Below are positions 8,538 through 16,288 of a DNA stretch of 64,000 bases, piece by piece. The stretch is taken from the NCBI RefSeq assembly GCF_900109465.1, contig NZ_FOAZ01000013.1, positions 105,692-169,691 of the forward strand, written 5' to 3'. The first letter of the stretch is position 1; each line of letters starts with the position of its first letter. The notes below the pieces were generated by a model. That model searched no databases. It worked only from the letters and a program-made list of their open reading frames with translations, and was not told where the DNA came from. This DNA is from Streptacidiphilus jiangxiensis. GTDB taxonomy: Bacteria; Actinomycetota; Actinomycetes; Streptomycetales; Streptomycetaceae. Position numbers and translations under genes: made by a program.

Positions 8538-9350
8538 TCACCGCAGGCGCCAGGGGGTGCGGGCGCCGGAGCTGAAGGCCGCCTGGCCCTCGGCCAGGGC
8601 CGACGGGTCGTTGCCGACCTGGATGAGGGTCTTGGCCACGTCGAGGGCCTGGCGGTAGCCGAGCTCCTGGGCGTACCAGACCGCGCGAAGCGTGGCCTGG
8701 ACGGCGAGTGGGGGTTGGGAGGCGATCGCGCGGGCGACGCGGGAGGCGGCGTCGCGCAGTTCGGAGGCGGGGACGATCTCCTGGACCAGGCCGATCTCGT
8801 AGGCGCGCTGGGCGCTGAGGCGTTCGTGGTTGCCGAGCAACTGCATCCGCATGACCTCGCCGAGCGGCATCCGCTGCAGCATCGCCATCGACTCGAAGAC
8901 CGAGGCCATGCCGTAGGTCGTGTGCGGGTCGAAGAAGGTCGCATGGTCGGCGGCGATGATGAACTCCACCTGGCCCAGCAGGTAGAACGCGCCGCCGCAG
9001 GCCATGCCGTTGACCGCGGCGATGACGGGCTTCCACAGGTCGCCCGCCGTCTTGGGGCTGATCCAGTCGCCGGGGTCGTCGAAGTGCAGCGGGGTGCCCC
9101 CGCGCGTGCCGACCCGGAGCTCGGGGTCGCCGAGGGCGCCGCGGTCGACGCCGGTGCAGAAGGCGCGGTCGCCCGCGCCGGTCAGCACGACGACGCGGAC
9201 GGTGTCGTCCTCGCGCAGGTCGTGCCAGAGGGAGCGCAGCTCCCGGAGCATGCGGGCGTCGAAGGCGTTGTGGACCTCGGGCCGGTCCAGCGTCACCCAG
9301 GCGACGCCGTCCTCGCCCGCCTCGTAGTCCAGGGTCTCAAAGCGGCCCAC
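8538..9350 (-). CDS. Enoyl-CoA hydratase/isomerase (crotonase family)
   Basis: Crotonase-fold enzyme of 270 residues. Start GTG 9350 is preferred because GGGAGG precedes it by six bases; a longer form from 9389 has no such site. The oxyanion-hole segments are visible in DRAFCTGVDRGALGD and in AVNGMACGGAFYLLG, the latter carrying the family signature. The first catalytic Glu of classic hydratases is not evident in the FESMAMLQRMPLGE stretch in canonical context, so the precise reaction is unsure. Acts on acyl-CoA thioesters in the cytoplasm; it lies close to the TesB thioesterase on the other strand. Confidence 0.82.
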   Translation of the reverse strand: MGRFETLDYEAGEDGVAWVTLDRPEVHNAFDARMLRELRSLWHDLREDDTVRVVVLTGAGDRAFCTGVDRGALGDPELRVGTRGGTPLHFDDPGDWISPKTAGDLWKPVIAAVNGMACGGAFYLLGQVEFIIAADHATFFDPHTTYGMASVFESMAMLQRMPLGEVMRMQLLGNHERLSAQRAYEIGLVQEIVPASELRDAASRVARAIASQPPLAVQATLRAVWYAQELGYRQALDVAKTLIQVGNDPSALAEGQAAFSSGARTPWRLR

Positions 9351-9438
9351 TCGGATCCTCCCGCCCTCTGGTGCAACGAATGAGAACACGTTCTACTAGT
9401 GCCTCATCGTCCGCCATCGGCGCGGGAGGGGGAAGGGC

Positions 9439-9915
9439 ATGCGCGAACAACGTCACGGGCGCCGCATCATGATGACCACCGAGGAGCGCGACGCGTTCCT
9501 CGGCGAGCAGCGCGTCTGCCGCGTGGCGACCGTCTCCGGGGACGGGCGGCCGCACGTGACACCGCTCTGGTTCGCCTGGGACGGCTCGGCGCTGTGGCTG
9601 TACTCCATCGTGCGCAGCCGCCGCTGGACCGAGCTGCAGACCGATCCGCGGGTCGCGGTCGTCGTCGACTCCGGCGAGGAGTACGGGGAACTGCGCGGGG
9701 TGGAGTTGACCGGCTCGGTCGAACCCGTCGGGGAGGCGCCGCGCACCGGCCAGAAACCGGTGGCCGCCCTGGAACTCGTCGAGAAGGTCTTCGCGGTCAA
9801 GTACGGCTTCGGCGAGCAGATGTTCCACGACGGCCGCCACGCGTGGCTGCGGCTCGCCCCGGAGACGCTCACCTCCTGGGACTTCCGCAAGCTGGGCGGC
9901 CGGTTCCGGCGCTGA
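9439..9915 (+). CDS. PPOX-class flavin/F420-binding protein
   Basis: Protein of 158 residues of the split-barrel pyridoxamine-phosphate-oxidase class. Recognisable strands are CRVATVSGDGRPHVTPLWFAWDG, ALWLYSIVRSRRWTELQTDP and VAVVVDSGEEYGELRGVELTGSVEPVG, close to actinobacterial TIGR03618/F420-dependent families. Start ATG 9439 is used; ATG 9469 is an alternative. The gene is divergent from the enoyl-CoA hydratase with about 88 bp between, and the thioesterase gene follows after 77 bp. Confidence 0.8.
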   Translation: MREQRHGRRIMMTTEERDAFLGEQRVCRVATVSGDGRPHVTPLWFAWDGSALWLYSIVRSRRWTELQTDPRVAVVVDSGEEYGELRGVELTGSVEPVGEAPRTGQKPVAALELVEKVFAVKYGFGEQMFHDGRHAWLRLAPETLTSWDFRKLGGRFRR

Positions 9916-9992
9916 CCGGCACCGCGAGCACGACTCCTGGGCAAGGTTGCGCAGATCACAACGATCAGGCAGTTGCGGTCTGAAACGATGGG

Positions 9993-10925
9993 GTGGTGAC
10001 AGCCGCGACACCGCCCAAGCCCCACGACGCCCCCACCGAGGCCTCCCCCACCGAGATCAACGGGTTCGACGACCTGCTGCGACTCGACGAGATCGACCAG
10101 GGGCTCTTCCGCGGCTGGTGCCACGCCGGCGCGCCGCTGCGCGCCTTCGGCGGGCAGGTCGCCGCACAGGCGCTGGTCGCGGCGGGACGCACGGTGAGCC
10201 CCGGACGGCTGGTCCACTCGCTGCACGGCTACTTCATGCGCCCGGGCGACCCGCGCCGCCCGCTGGTCTACGAGGTCGAGGCGCTGCGCGACGGCGGCTC
10301 CTACACCACCCGCCGGGTCACCGCGATCCAGCGCGGCGAGGCCGTCTTCACCCTCTCCGCCTCCTTCAAGGTCCCCGAGGAGAGCCCCGACCGCCAGCGC
10401 GAGATCCCGGAGCTGCCCTCGCCGGAGGACCTGCCGGACCCGTACGCGGCATGGGCGGCCGGCGGACCGGAGAACTACTGGGGCACCACCGGTCGGCTCA
10501 CCCTCGACATGCGCATCATCCCCCGCGACCAGCCCGGCCTTCCCGTCGAACTCCCGGGCGTGGCGCAACAGTTCGTCTGGCTGAAGGCCGCGCAGCCGCT
10601 GCCGGACGACGAGCCGCTGATGCACGTCTGCGCGCTCGCCTACCTCTCCGACCTGACCCTCGCCTCCACCGCCGCGCTCCACGTCCAGGCCCCGCGCGCG
10701 GAGCGGACCGAGCCCTCCCGGATCAGCCTGGCGTCGCTGGACCACGCGATGTGGTTCCACCGCCCCTTCCGCGCGGACGAGTGGCTGCTGTTCGCCCAGC
10801 GCAGCCCCTCCTCCTCGGACGGCCGCGGCCTCGCACAGGGCGAGTTCTACACGCGCGACGGGCGCCTGGTCGCCTCCGTGGTCCAGGAGGCCCTGATCCG
10901 CGTGAGACGCGCCAAGGCCGAGTAG
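9993..10925 (+). CDS. tesB: Acyl-CoA thioesterase II
   Basis: Double hot-dog thioesterase of 310 residues, close to the length of TesB. The first half has FGGQVAAQALVAAGRTV and LVHSLHGYFMRPGDPRRPLVYEVE, the second half has SLASLDHAMWFHRPFRADEWLLF carrying the catalytic Asp, and the end LAQGEFYTRDGRLVASVVQEALIR is characteristic. It hydrolyses acyl-CoA to free fatty acid and CoA in the cytosol. Start GTG 9993 follows a run of tandem GTG codons; the N-terminal ~20 residues are low-complexity and variable. Confidence 0.92.
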   Translation: MVTAATPPKPHDAPTEASPTEINGFDDLLRLDEIDQGLFRGWCHAGAPLRAFGGQVAAQALVAAGRTVSPGRLVHSLHGYFMRPGDPRRPLVYEVEALRDGGSYTTRRVTAIQRGEAVFTLSASFKVPEESPDRQREIPELPSPEDLPDPYAAWAAGGPENYWGTTGRLTLDMRIIPRDQPGLPVELPGVAQQFVWLKAAQPLPDDEPLMHVCALAYLSDLTLASTAALHVQAPRAERTEPSRISLASLDHAMWFHRPFRADEWLLFAQRSPSSSDGRGLAQGEFYTRDGRLVASVVQEALIRVRRAKAE

Positions 10926-11025
10926 CCGCGTAGCCGCGTACGAGTGGCCGGATAACCGGATGCCCCCGGCCGACCCGCGCGGCTAGCGTCCCCGCAGGGA
11001 CGGATCTGTGCGAAGGGGCGGGCGG

Positions 11026-11688
11026 ATGGAACTGCGCTTGGACGGGCCGGTGCTGGAGGGATCGCTGGTGCGGCTCGAACCGCTGGAGCACCGCCACGCG
11101 GCGGATCTCGCCGAGGCCGCGAGTCAGGAGCGCGACAGCTACGGCTTCACCCACGTGCCCGAGGCGCACGAGGTCGGCGCGTACATCGACGCGCAGCACG
11201 GACGCCGGGCCACCGGCATGCTCGCACCCTACGCACAGATCTCCCGCGCGACCGGCCGCGCCGTCGGCTGCACGGCCTACTGGCTGCCCCGCTGGACGGA
11301 GTGGCTCCCCGAGCTCCGGCTGTTCGCCGTCGAGGTCGGCTTCACCTGGCTGGCCGCGTCGGCGCAGGGCACCGGCATCAATGCCGACGCCAAGCTGCTG
11401 CTGTTCCGACACGCCTTCGAGGCGTGGGGCGTGGACCGGGTGGACCTGAAGACCGACGCGCGCAACGCGCGCTCCCGCGCCGCGATCGCCTCCGTCGGCG
11501 CCACGTTCGAGGGCGTGCTGCGGCGGTCCGGCCCCTCCTGGGCACCCGAGGACGCGGGCGGGCTGCGCGACGGGGCGATCTTCTCGATCATCGCCGCCGA
11601 GTGGCCGGAGCGCCGCGCCGCACTCGAGGCGCGCGTGGCCAGGGCGGTGGCCAGGGCCGCAGCGTCCGGGCCGGAGGCCCTACGCTGA
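11026..11688 (+). CDS. GNAT-family N-acetyltransferase (RimJ/RimL-like)
   Basis: Protein of 220 residues starting at ATG 11026 after GGGGCGGGCGG. The acetyltransferase fold is indicated by [18 protein letters not shown] at the N-terminus, [25 protein letters not shown] (acetyl-CoA-binding loop and helix) and [29 protein letters not shown] near the C-terminus, the usual end of RimJ/RimL proteins. Acceptor is unknown. The last ~25 residues are an Ala/Arg-rich tail. The inositol-phosphatase-like gene starts 5 bp after its stop, so the two are probably cotranscribed. Confidence 0.85.
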   Translation: MELRLDGPVLEGSLVRLEPLEHRHAADLAEAASQERDSYGFTHVPEAHEVGAYIDAQHGRRATGMLAPYAQISRATGRAVGCTAYWLPRWTEWLPELRLFAVEVGFTWLAASAQGTGINADAKLLLFRHAFEAWGVDRVDLKTDARNARSRAAIASVGATFEGVLRRSGPSWAPEDAGGLRDGAIFSIIAAEWPERRAALEARVARAVARAAASGPEALR

Positions 11689-11693
11689 CGGTC

Positions 11694-12485
11694 ATGAAGA
11701 TCGACGACGTCACCGAGATCCTGCGCGAGGCCGCCGAGGCCGCGATCCTGCCCCGCTTCGGGGCGCTGGCGGCCGGCGAGGTCAGCGAGAAGACCCCCGG
11801 TGAGGTCGTCACCGTCGCCGACCGCGAGGCCGAGGTGCTGATCAGCCGTCGGCTTCGGGAGCTGCTGGACGTGCCGGTCGTCGGCGAGGAGGCCACGTCC
11901 GCCGACCCGTCGCTGCCGCGTGCGCTCGTCGAGGCGCCCGCCGCGTGGGTGGTCGACCCCGTCGACGGCACCGGGAACTTCATCGCCGGGCGGCCCGAGT
12001 TCGCGGTCATGGCGGCGCTGGTCCGTGACGGGGTGTCGGTGGCCGCCTGGATCCTGCGGCCCGTCTCCGGCATCGCCTACGTCGCCGAGCGCGGCTCGGG
12101 CGCCTGGCGCGACGGCACCCGGCTGCGGCGCGAGCCCGCGCCCGCCGAGACCGGCGCGCTGCGCGGCGACGCGATGACCCGATTCCTCTCCGACGCCCGG
12201 CGCGAGGCCGTCGCGGCGGCGGCCCCGCACTTCGCCTCGGTCGGTCGTGGCGCCAGCTGCGCCGGCGTCGACTACCCGCGCGTGGTCGAGGGCGAGCGGG
12301 ACTTCGTGCTGTACCACCGGACGCTGCCGTGGGACCACGCGCCCGGCACGCTGCTGCTGGAGGAGGCGGGTGGCGCGGCCCGCCGCCTCGACGGCTCCCC
12401 CTACCTCCCCGGCGACGACCGCACCGGCCTGCTGGCGGCGGCCGATCCCGCCTGCTGGGAGCGGACCCGATCGCTGCTGGCCTGA
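11694..12485 (+). CDS. Inositol-monophosphatase-family phosphatase
   Basis: Metal-dependent phosphatase of 263 residues. All three family metal-binding segments are present: GEEATSADP, WVVDPVDGTGNFIAG and LPWDHAPGTLLLEEAGG. Members hydrolyse inositol phosphate, histidinol phosphate or fructose 1,6-bisphosphate; the sequence does not decide between them and no histidine genes are adjacent. Start ATG 11694; cotranscribed with the GNAT gene upstream. Confidence 0.88.
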   Translation: MKIDDVTEILREAAEAAILPRFGALAAGEVSEKTPGEVVTVADREAEVLISRRLRELLDVPVVGEEATSADPSLPRALVEAPAAWVVDPVDGTGNFIAGRPEFAVMAALVRDGVSVAAWILRPVSGIAYVAERGSGAWRDGTRLRREPAPAETGALRGDAMTRFLSDARREAVAAAAPHFASVGRGASCAGVDYPRVVEGERDFVLYHRTLPWDHAPGTLLLEEAGGAARRLDGSPYLPGDDRTGLLAAADPACWERTRSLLA

Positions 12486-12579
12486 CGTCAGCAGCGAAAC
12501 CCGGTGCGCGGTTGAACCGAAGGGGCGGCGGGAGCGTATCCCTGGCGACAGCGCCCCACTCACCACACCGGGAGCACAC

Positions 12580-13077
12580 ATGACCGCGATCCCCGACCAG
12601 CCCAGGGACCACGGCGGCACCGAGACCACCACCCGGCGCACGGTTCTCGCCGGCGCGGGCGCGGTGGGGGCCGCGGCCGTCCTCGCCGCCTGTTCCAGCG
12701 GCAGCAGCGGTGGCACGGCGACGTCGGCACCGCCGCAGACCGCCGACGCGGGCGGCGGTGGCGCCACTCCGAGCCAGGGCGGCGGCTCCGGGACGGTGCT
12801 CGGCCCGACCTCGGACGTGCCGGTGGGTGGCGGCAAGGTCTACGCCTCGCAGAAGGTCGTCGTCACCCAGCCCACGGCCGGGACGTTCAAGTGCTTCACC
12901 GCCGTCTGCACCCACATGGGCTGCACGGTCGGCAGCGTCTCCGGCGGCACCATCAACTGCCCGTGCCACGGCAGCCAGTACCACATCACGGACGGCACCG
13001 TCGCCGCCGGTCCGGCGCCGAGCCCGCTCGCGCCGGAGCCGTTCAAGGTCAGCGGCGGCGAGATCACGCTCACCTGA
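12580..13077 (+). CDS. Tat-exported Rieske [2Fe-2S] lipoprotein
   Basis: Protein of 165 residues with a twin-arginine signal (TTRRTVLAGAG) and a lipobox LAAC with Cys near residue 38, so it should be folded in the cytoplasm, exported by Tat and lipid-anchored. After a Gly/Ser/Ala linker comes a Rieske domain: Cys110-X-His112-X2-Cys115 and Cys127-Pro-Cys129-His130. Cys110, His112, Cys127 and His130 are the expected cluster ligands and Cys115/Cys129 the disulfide. It is a stand-alone soluble-type Rieske protein, not a bc1 subunit; the electron partner is unknown. A strong terminator follows. Confidence 0.9.
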   Translation: MTAIPDQPRDHGGTETTTRRTVLAGAGAVGAAAVLAACSSGSSGGTATSAPPQTADAGGGGATPSQGGGSGTVLGPTSDVPVGGGKVYASQKVVVTQPTAGTFKCFTAVCTHMGCTVGSVSGGTINCPCHGSQYHITDGTVAAGPAPSPLAPEPFKVSGGEITLT

Positions 13078-13114
13078 CGCGACCGCCGCGCCGAACGAGA
13101 ACCCCGTTCCACCG

Positions 13115-13140
13115 CCGGGTGGCGCTGCCGCGCCACCCGG
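13115..13140 (+). terminator. Terminator after Rieske gene
   Basis: Perfect 11-bp GC stem CCGGGTGGCGC / GCGCCACCCGG (13115-13125 and 13130-13140) with a 4-nt loop, 38 nt after the Rieske stop codon. Confidence 0.75.
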
Positions 13141-13207
13141 TGCACCCGGACGTTCGCGCTGACGAGGCGTCATACACGTGCAACGTGGTTCCCGGTACCA
13201 TGGCGGC

Positions 13208-13837
13208 GTGTCCAAGGTAGACCTGTCCCCCAGGCCGGTCGAGACCATGTCTCCCCGCCAGTTGGAACGCCGGAAGCACCTGATCGACGCAGCCCTCACG
13301 CTGGTCTCCGAGACCGGCGTGGAACGCCTGCAGATGAAGCAGGTCAGCGAGCGCTCTGGGGTCGCCCTCGGGACGACGTACCGGTACTTCTCCTCCAAGG
13401 ACCACCTGCTGGCGGCGGCCGCCTCGGACTGGCGCGCCAAGCTGATGGACGACCTCGCGGCCGAGCTGCGCGGCTCCGTCCCGGTGGCGCGGGGCAGCGA
13501 GCGCGTCGTCCGGTTCGTGCGCCGCGGGATGCGGGCGTTCCAGCGCCAGCCGAATCTGGCGCGCCTGCTGGTCACCGTCTCCGTCTCGACCGACCCGTTC
13601 GCGAGCGAGGTCGTCGACGCGATGGCGGCGACGGGCCGCGCGTCGTTGCTGGCGCTGATGCCGGACGTGCCGCCTGCGGCGCGCGAGGTGGTGCCGCACC
13701 TGATCGACGCCGCCTGGCAGAGCGAGCTGGTGGCGTGGGTGACGGGCCGCAGCACCATCGCCGACGCCTTCGCCCGCCTCGACGAGGTCATCCGCTTGGT
13801 CCTCGCCCCGTACGGGGCGGGCTCCGTCGCGGTCTGA
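13208..13837 (+). CDS. TetR-family transcriptional regulator, KstR-like
   Basis: Protein of 209 residues from GTG 13208; ATG at MSPRQLERRK is an alternative shorter start. The N-terminal HTH reads HLIDAALTLVSETGVERLQMKQVSERSGVALGTTYRYFSSKDHLLAAA. The arrangement MSPRQLERRKHLIDAA and the C-terminal SELVAWVTGRSTIADAFARLDEVIRLVL resemble KstR-type regulators of sterol/fatty-acid genes. That assignment is by recollection of family patterns and the regulated genes are not identified. The Rieske terminator lies upstream and the gene converges on a GNAT gene. Confidence 0.82.
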   Translation: MSKVDLSPRPVETMSPRQLERRKHLIDAALTLVSETGVERLQMKQVSERSGVALGTTYRYFSSKDHLLAAAASDWRAKLMDDLAAELRGSVPVARGSERVVRFVRRGMRAFQRQPNLARLLVTVSVSTDPFASEVVDAMAATGRASLLALMPDVPPAAREVVPHLIDAAWQSELVAWVTGRSTIADAFARLDEVIRLVLAPYGAGSVAV

Positions 13838-13882
13838 GCGCACGCGCCTCGCCGGAGCGACGGAGCCCGGAGGGGACGCGGC

Positions 13883-14455
13883 TCAGTCGACCCGGTCGCT
13901 CACCAGCCGCGCGTGCAGGTGCTCGTCGTGCAGTTCGCCGTCCCCGTACCGGTACGACGAACGCAGCGTGCCCTCCAGCAGGAATCCGGCCTTCGCCGCG
14001 ACGCGGCAGGACGCGGGGTTCTCCAGCGCGTGCAGGAGCTGGAGCCGCGTCAGACCGAGCTCGCCGAACGCCCAGTCGGCGACCGCCCGCAGCGCCGCAG
14101 TGCAGACGCCTCGTCGACGGGCCCGTGGGACGACCCGGTAGCCGATCTCCGCGGCGGAGTTCTCCGTGTCGATGTCGAACAGTGAGATCGCCCCGAGCAG
14201 CCTGCCGCCCGCGGCGTCGAAGACGCACCACTGCGGCGCGGTGCCCCCGTTCCAGTCCGACCAGCGCTCGCACCAGGCCAGGGCCGTCGCCTCGTCGGTG
14301 ACGGTGGTCAGCGCGTTCCACTTCCGGATCTCGGCCTCCTGCGCCATCGCCAGCACGTCCTCGGCCTCGCGCGGCGACGGAGGCCGCAGCAGGTAGCCGT
14401 GGGCGACGAGTTCGACGGGCTCGAGGGGGCGATCGGGTATGTGCATGCCCGGCAT
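13883..14455 (-). CDS. GNAT-family N-acetyltransferase (RimJ/RimL-like)
   Basis: Protein of about 190 residues. Start ATG 14455 is used; 14446 and 14485 are also possible and none has a clear ribosome binding site. Core features are YLLRPPSPREAEDVLAMAQ, AEIGYRVVPRARRRGVCTAALRAVADWAF (acetyl-CoA loop) and LTRLQLLHALENPASCRVAAKAGFLLEGTLR, the standard RimJ/RimL C-terminus. Substrate is unknown. Confidence 0.85.
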   Translation of the reverse strand: MPGMHIPDRPLEPVELVAHGYLLRPPSPREAEDVLAMAQEAEIRKWNALTTVTDEATALAWCERWSDWNGGTAPQWCVFDAAGGRLLGAISLFDIDTENSAAEIGYRVVPRARRRGVCTAALRAVADWAFGELGLTRLQLLHALENPASCRVAAKAGFLLEGTLRSSYRYGDGELHDEHLHARLVSDRVD

Positions 14456-14518
14456 TGTGCCGGAGGTCGACGCCCCGGGTCGCACCCTTTGTTTTGACAG
14501 CGCTGCTCCCCGCGCCGC

Positions 14519-14965
14519 TCACAGCGCCGCGAAGACGTGTTCCGCGCGGCACAGGGCGGTGTGGAGGTGGACCGGGTCGGTGAGGAAGCCGCTGCCGTCC
14601 GGTGGGATGAGCCAGTGGTAGGGGCCGTGCGAGACGCGCGGGAAGGGAACCCGGAGCGGGTGTCCGCGACCCGCCGCGCTCACGCCGCGGATCGGCGGGG
14701 CCCAGCTGCCGGCGGTGCCCACCGGCACCAGGACGGAGACGAGCCGCTCGGCGACCGCGCAGAGGGCCGGGCCTGCGCCCCCGGCGAGGCGCAGGCGGTC
14801 CAGTGCCTCCAGGCCGAGCTCGAGCTCGGCGCGGACCACGTCCCAGACGATGCCCACGGCGAGCTCGGCGCTGCCGTCCGGGCGGCCGTTCCATTCGGCC
14901 AGGGTCAGGCCGGGGACGGGCGCCGCGCGCAGCAGCCAGCCGATCGCCCGTGAGCTGTCCGCCAT
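14519..14965 (-). CDS. Hypothetical protein next to XRE regulator
   Basis: Protein of about 148 residues if started at ATG 14965 (MADSSRAIGWLLRAAPVPGL); ATG 15001 would add 12. It has a central helical part (VWDVVRAELELGLEALDRLRLAGG) and a C-terminal part with conserved-looking VSHGPYHWLIPPDGSGFLTDPVHLH. I do not recognise the family. It follows the XRE regulator on the same strand (48 bp between the stop and ATG 14965, 12 bp if ATG 15001 is used) and is probably cotranscribed. Neither start has a convincing Shine-Dalgarno sequence. Confidence 0.6.
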   Translation of the reverse strand: MADSSRAIGWLLRAAPVPGLTLAEWNGRPDGSAELAVGIVWDVVRAELELGLEALDRLRLAGGAGPALCAVAERLVSVLVPVGTAGSWAPPIRGVSAAGRGHPLRVPFPRVSHGPYHWLIPPDGSGFLTDPVHLHTALCRAEHVFAAL

Positions 14966-15013
14966 GGCAGGAGGGTAGGGCCCAGCCCACGGGGGACGCA
15001 TCCCGATTGCGCG

Positions 15014-15904
15014 TTATTGCGAATCTCGCCCGAGTTGTGGTGGCACGGATGCATCAATCATCTCGTCGGCCTGCGCGATCCCGGCCATTACCGAAGTGAG
15101 CAGGTGGCGCGCCGCCGAGCCGTAGCGGGCGACCGCGACATAGCGGTCGAAGACCTTGCGGTAGAGCGCGATCTCGGCCGGTTCGGTGACGTTGACCTCG
15201 GCCGTCCAGGTCTCCACCTGCACCAACCGGTCGTCGAAGATCCAGAACGAGTGCAGCGGCGCCAGCGGCAGCGGCGCGCTGTCGGGGACGAGCCCGAGCC
15301 GGACGCCCGGCAGCGAGCCCACGGCGAGGAGGCGGTCCAACTGCCCGCGGTGCGCGTCCGCCGCGCAGAGCCGGGCCCGCAGGGCGGACTCGGTCAGCAC
15401 GAAGTGGAACTCGTGTCCGGCGTGGTAGAGCACCCGCTGACGCTCCATTCGGGCCTCGACCGCCTGCGGCACGTCGTCCGGAGTGCCCTGGAGCGAGACG
15501 AGCCCGGTGAACAGCGCCCGCGCGTACTCCGCGGTCTGCAGCAGGCCGGGGACCATGCCCGGTTCGAAGACCCGCAGCACGGTGGTCGCCCGGTCCAGCT
15601 CCATGCCGACGCGCTGACGCGGCGCGTGCCCCGCTCGCAGCGAGCGGCGCCAGGTGACGTAGTGGCTGTCCAGCGCCTGCAGCCGGGCGCTGAGCTCGGC
15701 GGCGGCGTCCGGCTCGCCGCAGGCCTGCGCCCAGGCCTCCAGGTCGGCGGCGGTCGGGGTCTGCCGGCCGTGCTCGATCCTGGAGACCTTGGACGGCGCC
15801 CAGCCGAGCCGCTGCGCGAGCTCCTTGCCGTTCAGGCCCGCGTCCCGGCGCAAGCGGTGCAACCAGGCACCCAGCGCCTCGCGTTCGCGCTGAAAGTCCG
15901 TCAT
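15014..15904 (-). CDS. XRE-family regulator with Scr1-type DUF5753 domain
   Basis: Protein of 296 residues starting at ATG 15904 after GGGGAGGG. Residues ~8-60 form an HTH (LGAWLHRLRRDAGLNGKELAQRLGWAPSKVSRIEHGRQTPT). The rest is the DUF5753/Scr1 domain (MVPGLLQTAEYARALFTG, ESALRARL, PLAPLHSFWIFDD, VEVTEP-like strand). Such proteins are numerous in Streptomyces and are usually paired with small partners; here the 63-residue gene lies immediately upstream. It probably regulates its own operon. Confidence 0.9.
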   Translation of the reverse strand: MTDFQREREALGAWLHRLRRDAGLNGKELAQRLGWAPSKVSRIEHGRQTPTAADLEAWAQACGEPDAAAELSARLQALDSHYVTWRRSLRAGHAPRQRVGMELDRATTVLRVFEPGMVPGLLQTAEYARALFTGLVSLQGTPDDVPQAVEARMERQRVLYHAGHEFHFVLTESALRARLCAADAHRGQLDRLLAVGSLPGVRLGLVPDSAPLPLAPLHSFWIFDDRLVQVETWTAEVNVTEPAEIALYRKVFDRYVAVARYGSAARHLLTSVMAGIAQADEMIDASVPPQLGRDSQ

Positions 15905-15951
15905 GGCGTCGCCCTCCCCGAACGAGCCCGGCCCGCCTACCCCAGGCTGCG

Positions 15952-16143
15952 TCACCCCAAGAAGTGCAGCAGCTCCCTCGGGATCTCGACCGCATCCTCC
16001 CCCGGCAGCAGGTGCCGCAACTGCTCGCGCGCGTGCGGATCGGTGACCGCGTAGCCCTGGACGACCAGGGTGCCCCGATCGGTCGCGTACAGGGTCGGGC
16101 AGTTGCCGTTGTTGGAGGTGGTTCCGAGGAAGGTGAGCCGCAT
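15952..16143 (-). CDS. Small partner protein of XRE/Scr1 regulator
   Basis: Protein of 63 residues starting at ATG 16143. The pattern MRLTFLGTTSNNGNCPTLYAT, VVQGYAVTDPHAREQL and AVEIPRELLHFL matches a small Streptomyces family that repeatedly sits next to Scr1/WhiJ-type regulators. Function is unknown; a role as modulator of the regulator is inferred from this association. It begins the operon, downstream of a promoter with an overlapping palindrome at 16181-16211. Confidence 0.78.
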   Translation of the reverse strand: MRLTFLGTTSNNGNCPTLYATDRGTLVVQGYAVTDPHAREQLRHLLPGEDAVEIPRELLHFLG

Positions 16144-16180
16144 GGTCAGGGGAATCCCTTGGCAGGTGCGTTCAGTGACA

Positions 16181-16211
16181 ATTGCTAGCACTCTCGTGAC
16201 AGAGTGCGCAA
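16181..16211 (-). promoter_or_regulatory. Promoter with palindromic operator for the XRE operon
   Basis: Minus-strand TTGCGC (16211-16206) and TAGCAAT (16187-16181) are 18 nt apart. Between and over them lies the perfect inverted repeat GCACTCT-N6-AGAGTGC (16188-16207), placed where a repressor would block RNA polymerase. Autoregulation by the XRE protein is the simplest reading. Confidence 0.55.
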
Positions 16212-16288
16212 GCAGCGTGACACACCGTGAGGCGCGTGCAAGGACATCGAGGGCGCGTACCACCCGTCAGGCGCCCCTCACCCACCGT

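Noticed and set aside
13180..13207. KstR operator upstream of the TetR gene
   Set aside because: The sequence has AACGTGGTT with a 3-nt spacer, not the AAC-N2-GTT core with flanking T and A.
14496..14501. Plus-strand TTGACA as a promoter
   Set aside because: No -10 hexamer lies at 16-19 nt and there is no plus-strand gene downstream.
16188..16207. CIRCE element (HrcA operator) at GCACTC/GAGTGC
   Set aside because: The spacer is 8 rather than 9, the outer TTA/TAA positions do not match, and the gene downstream is an XRE-linked small protein, not a chaperone.
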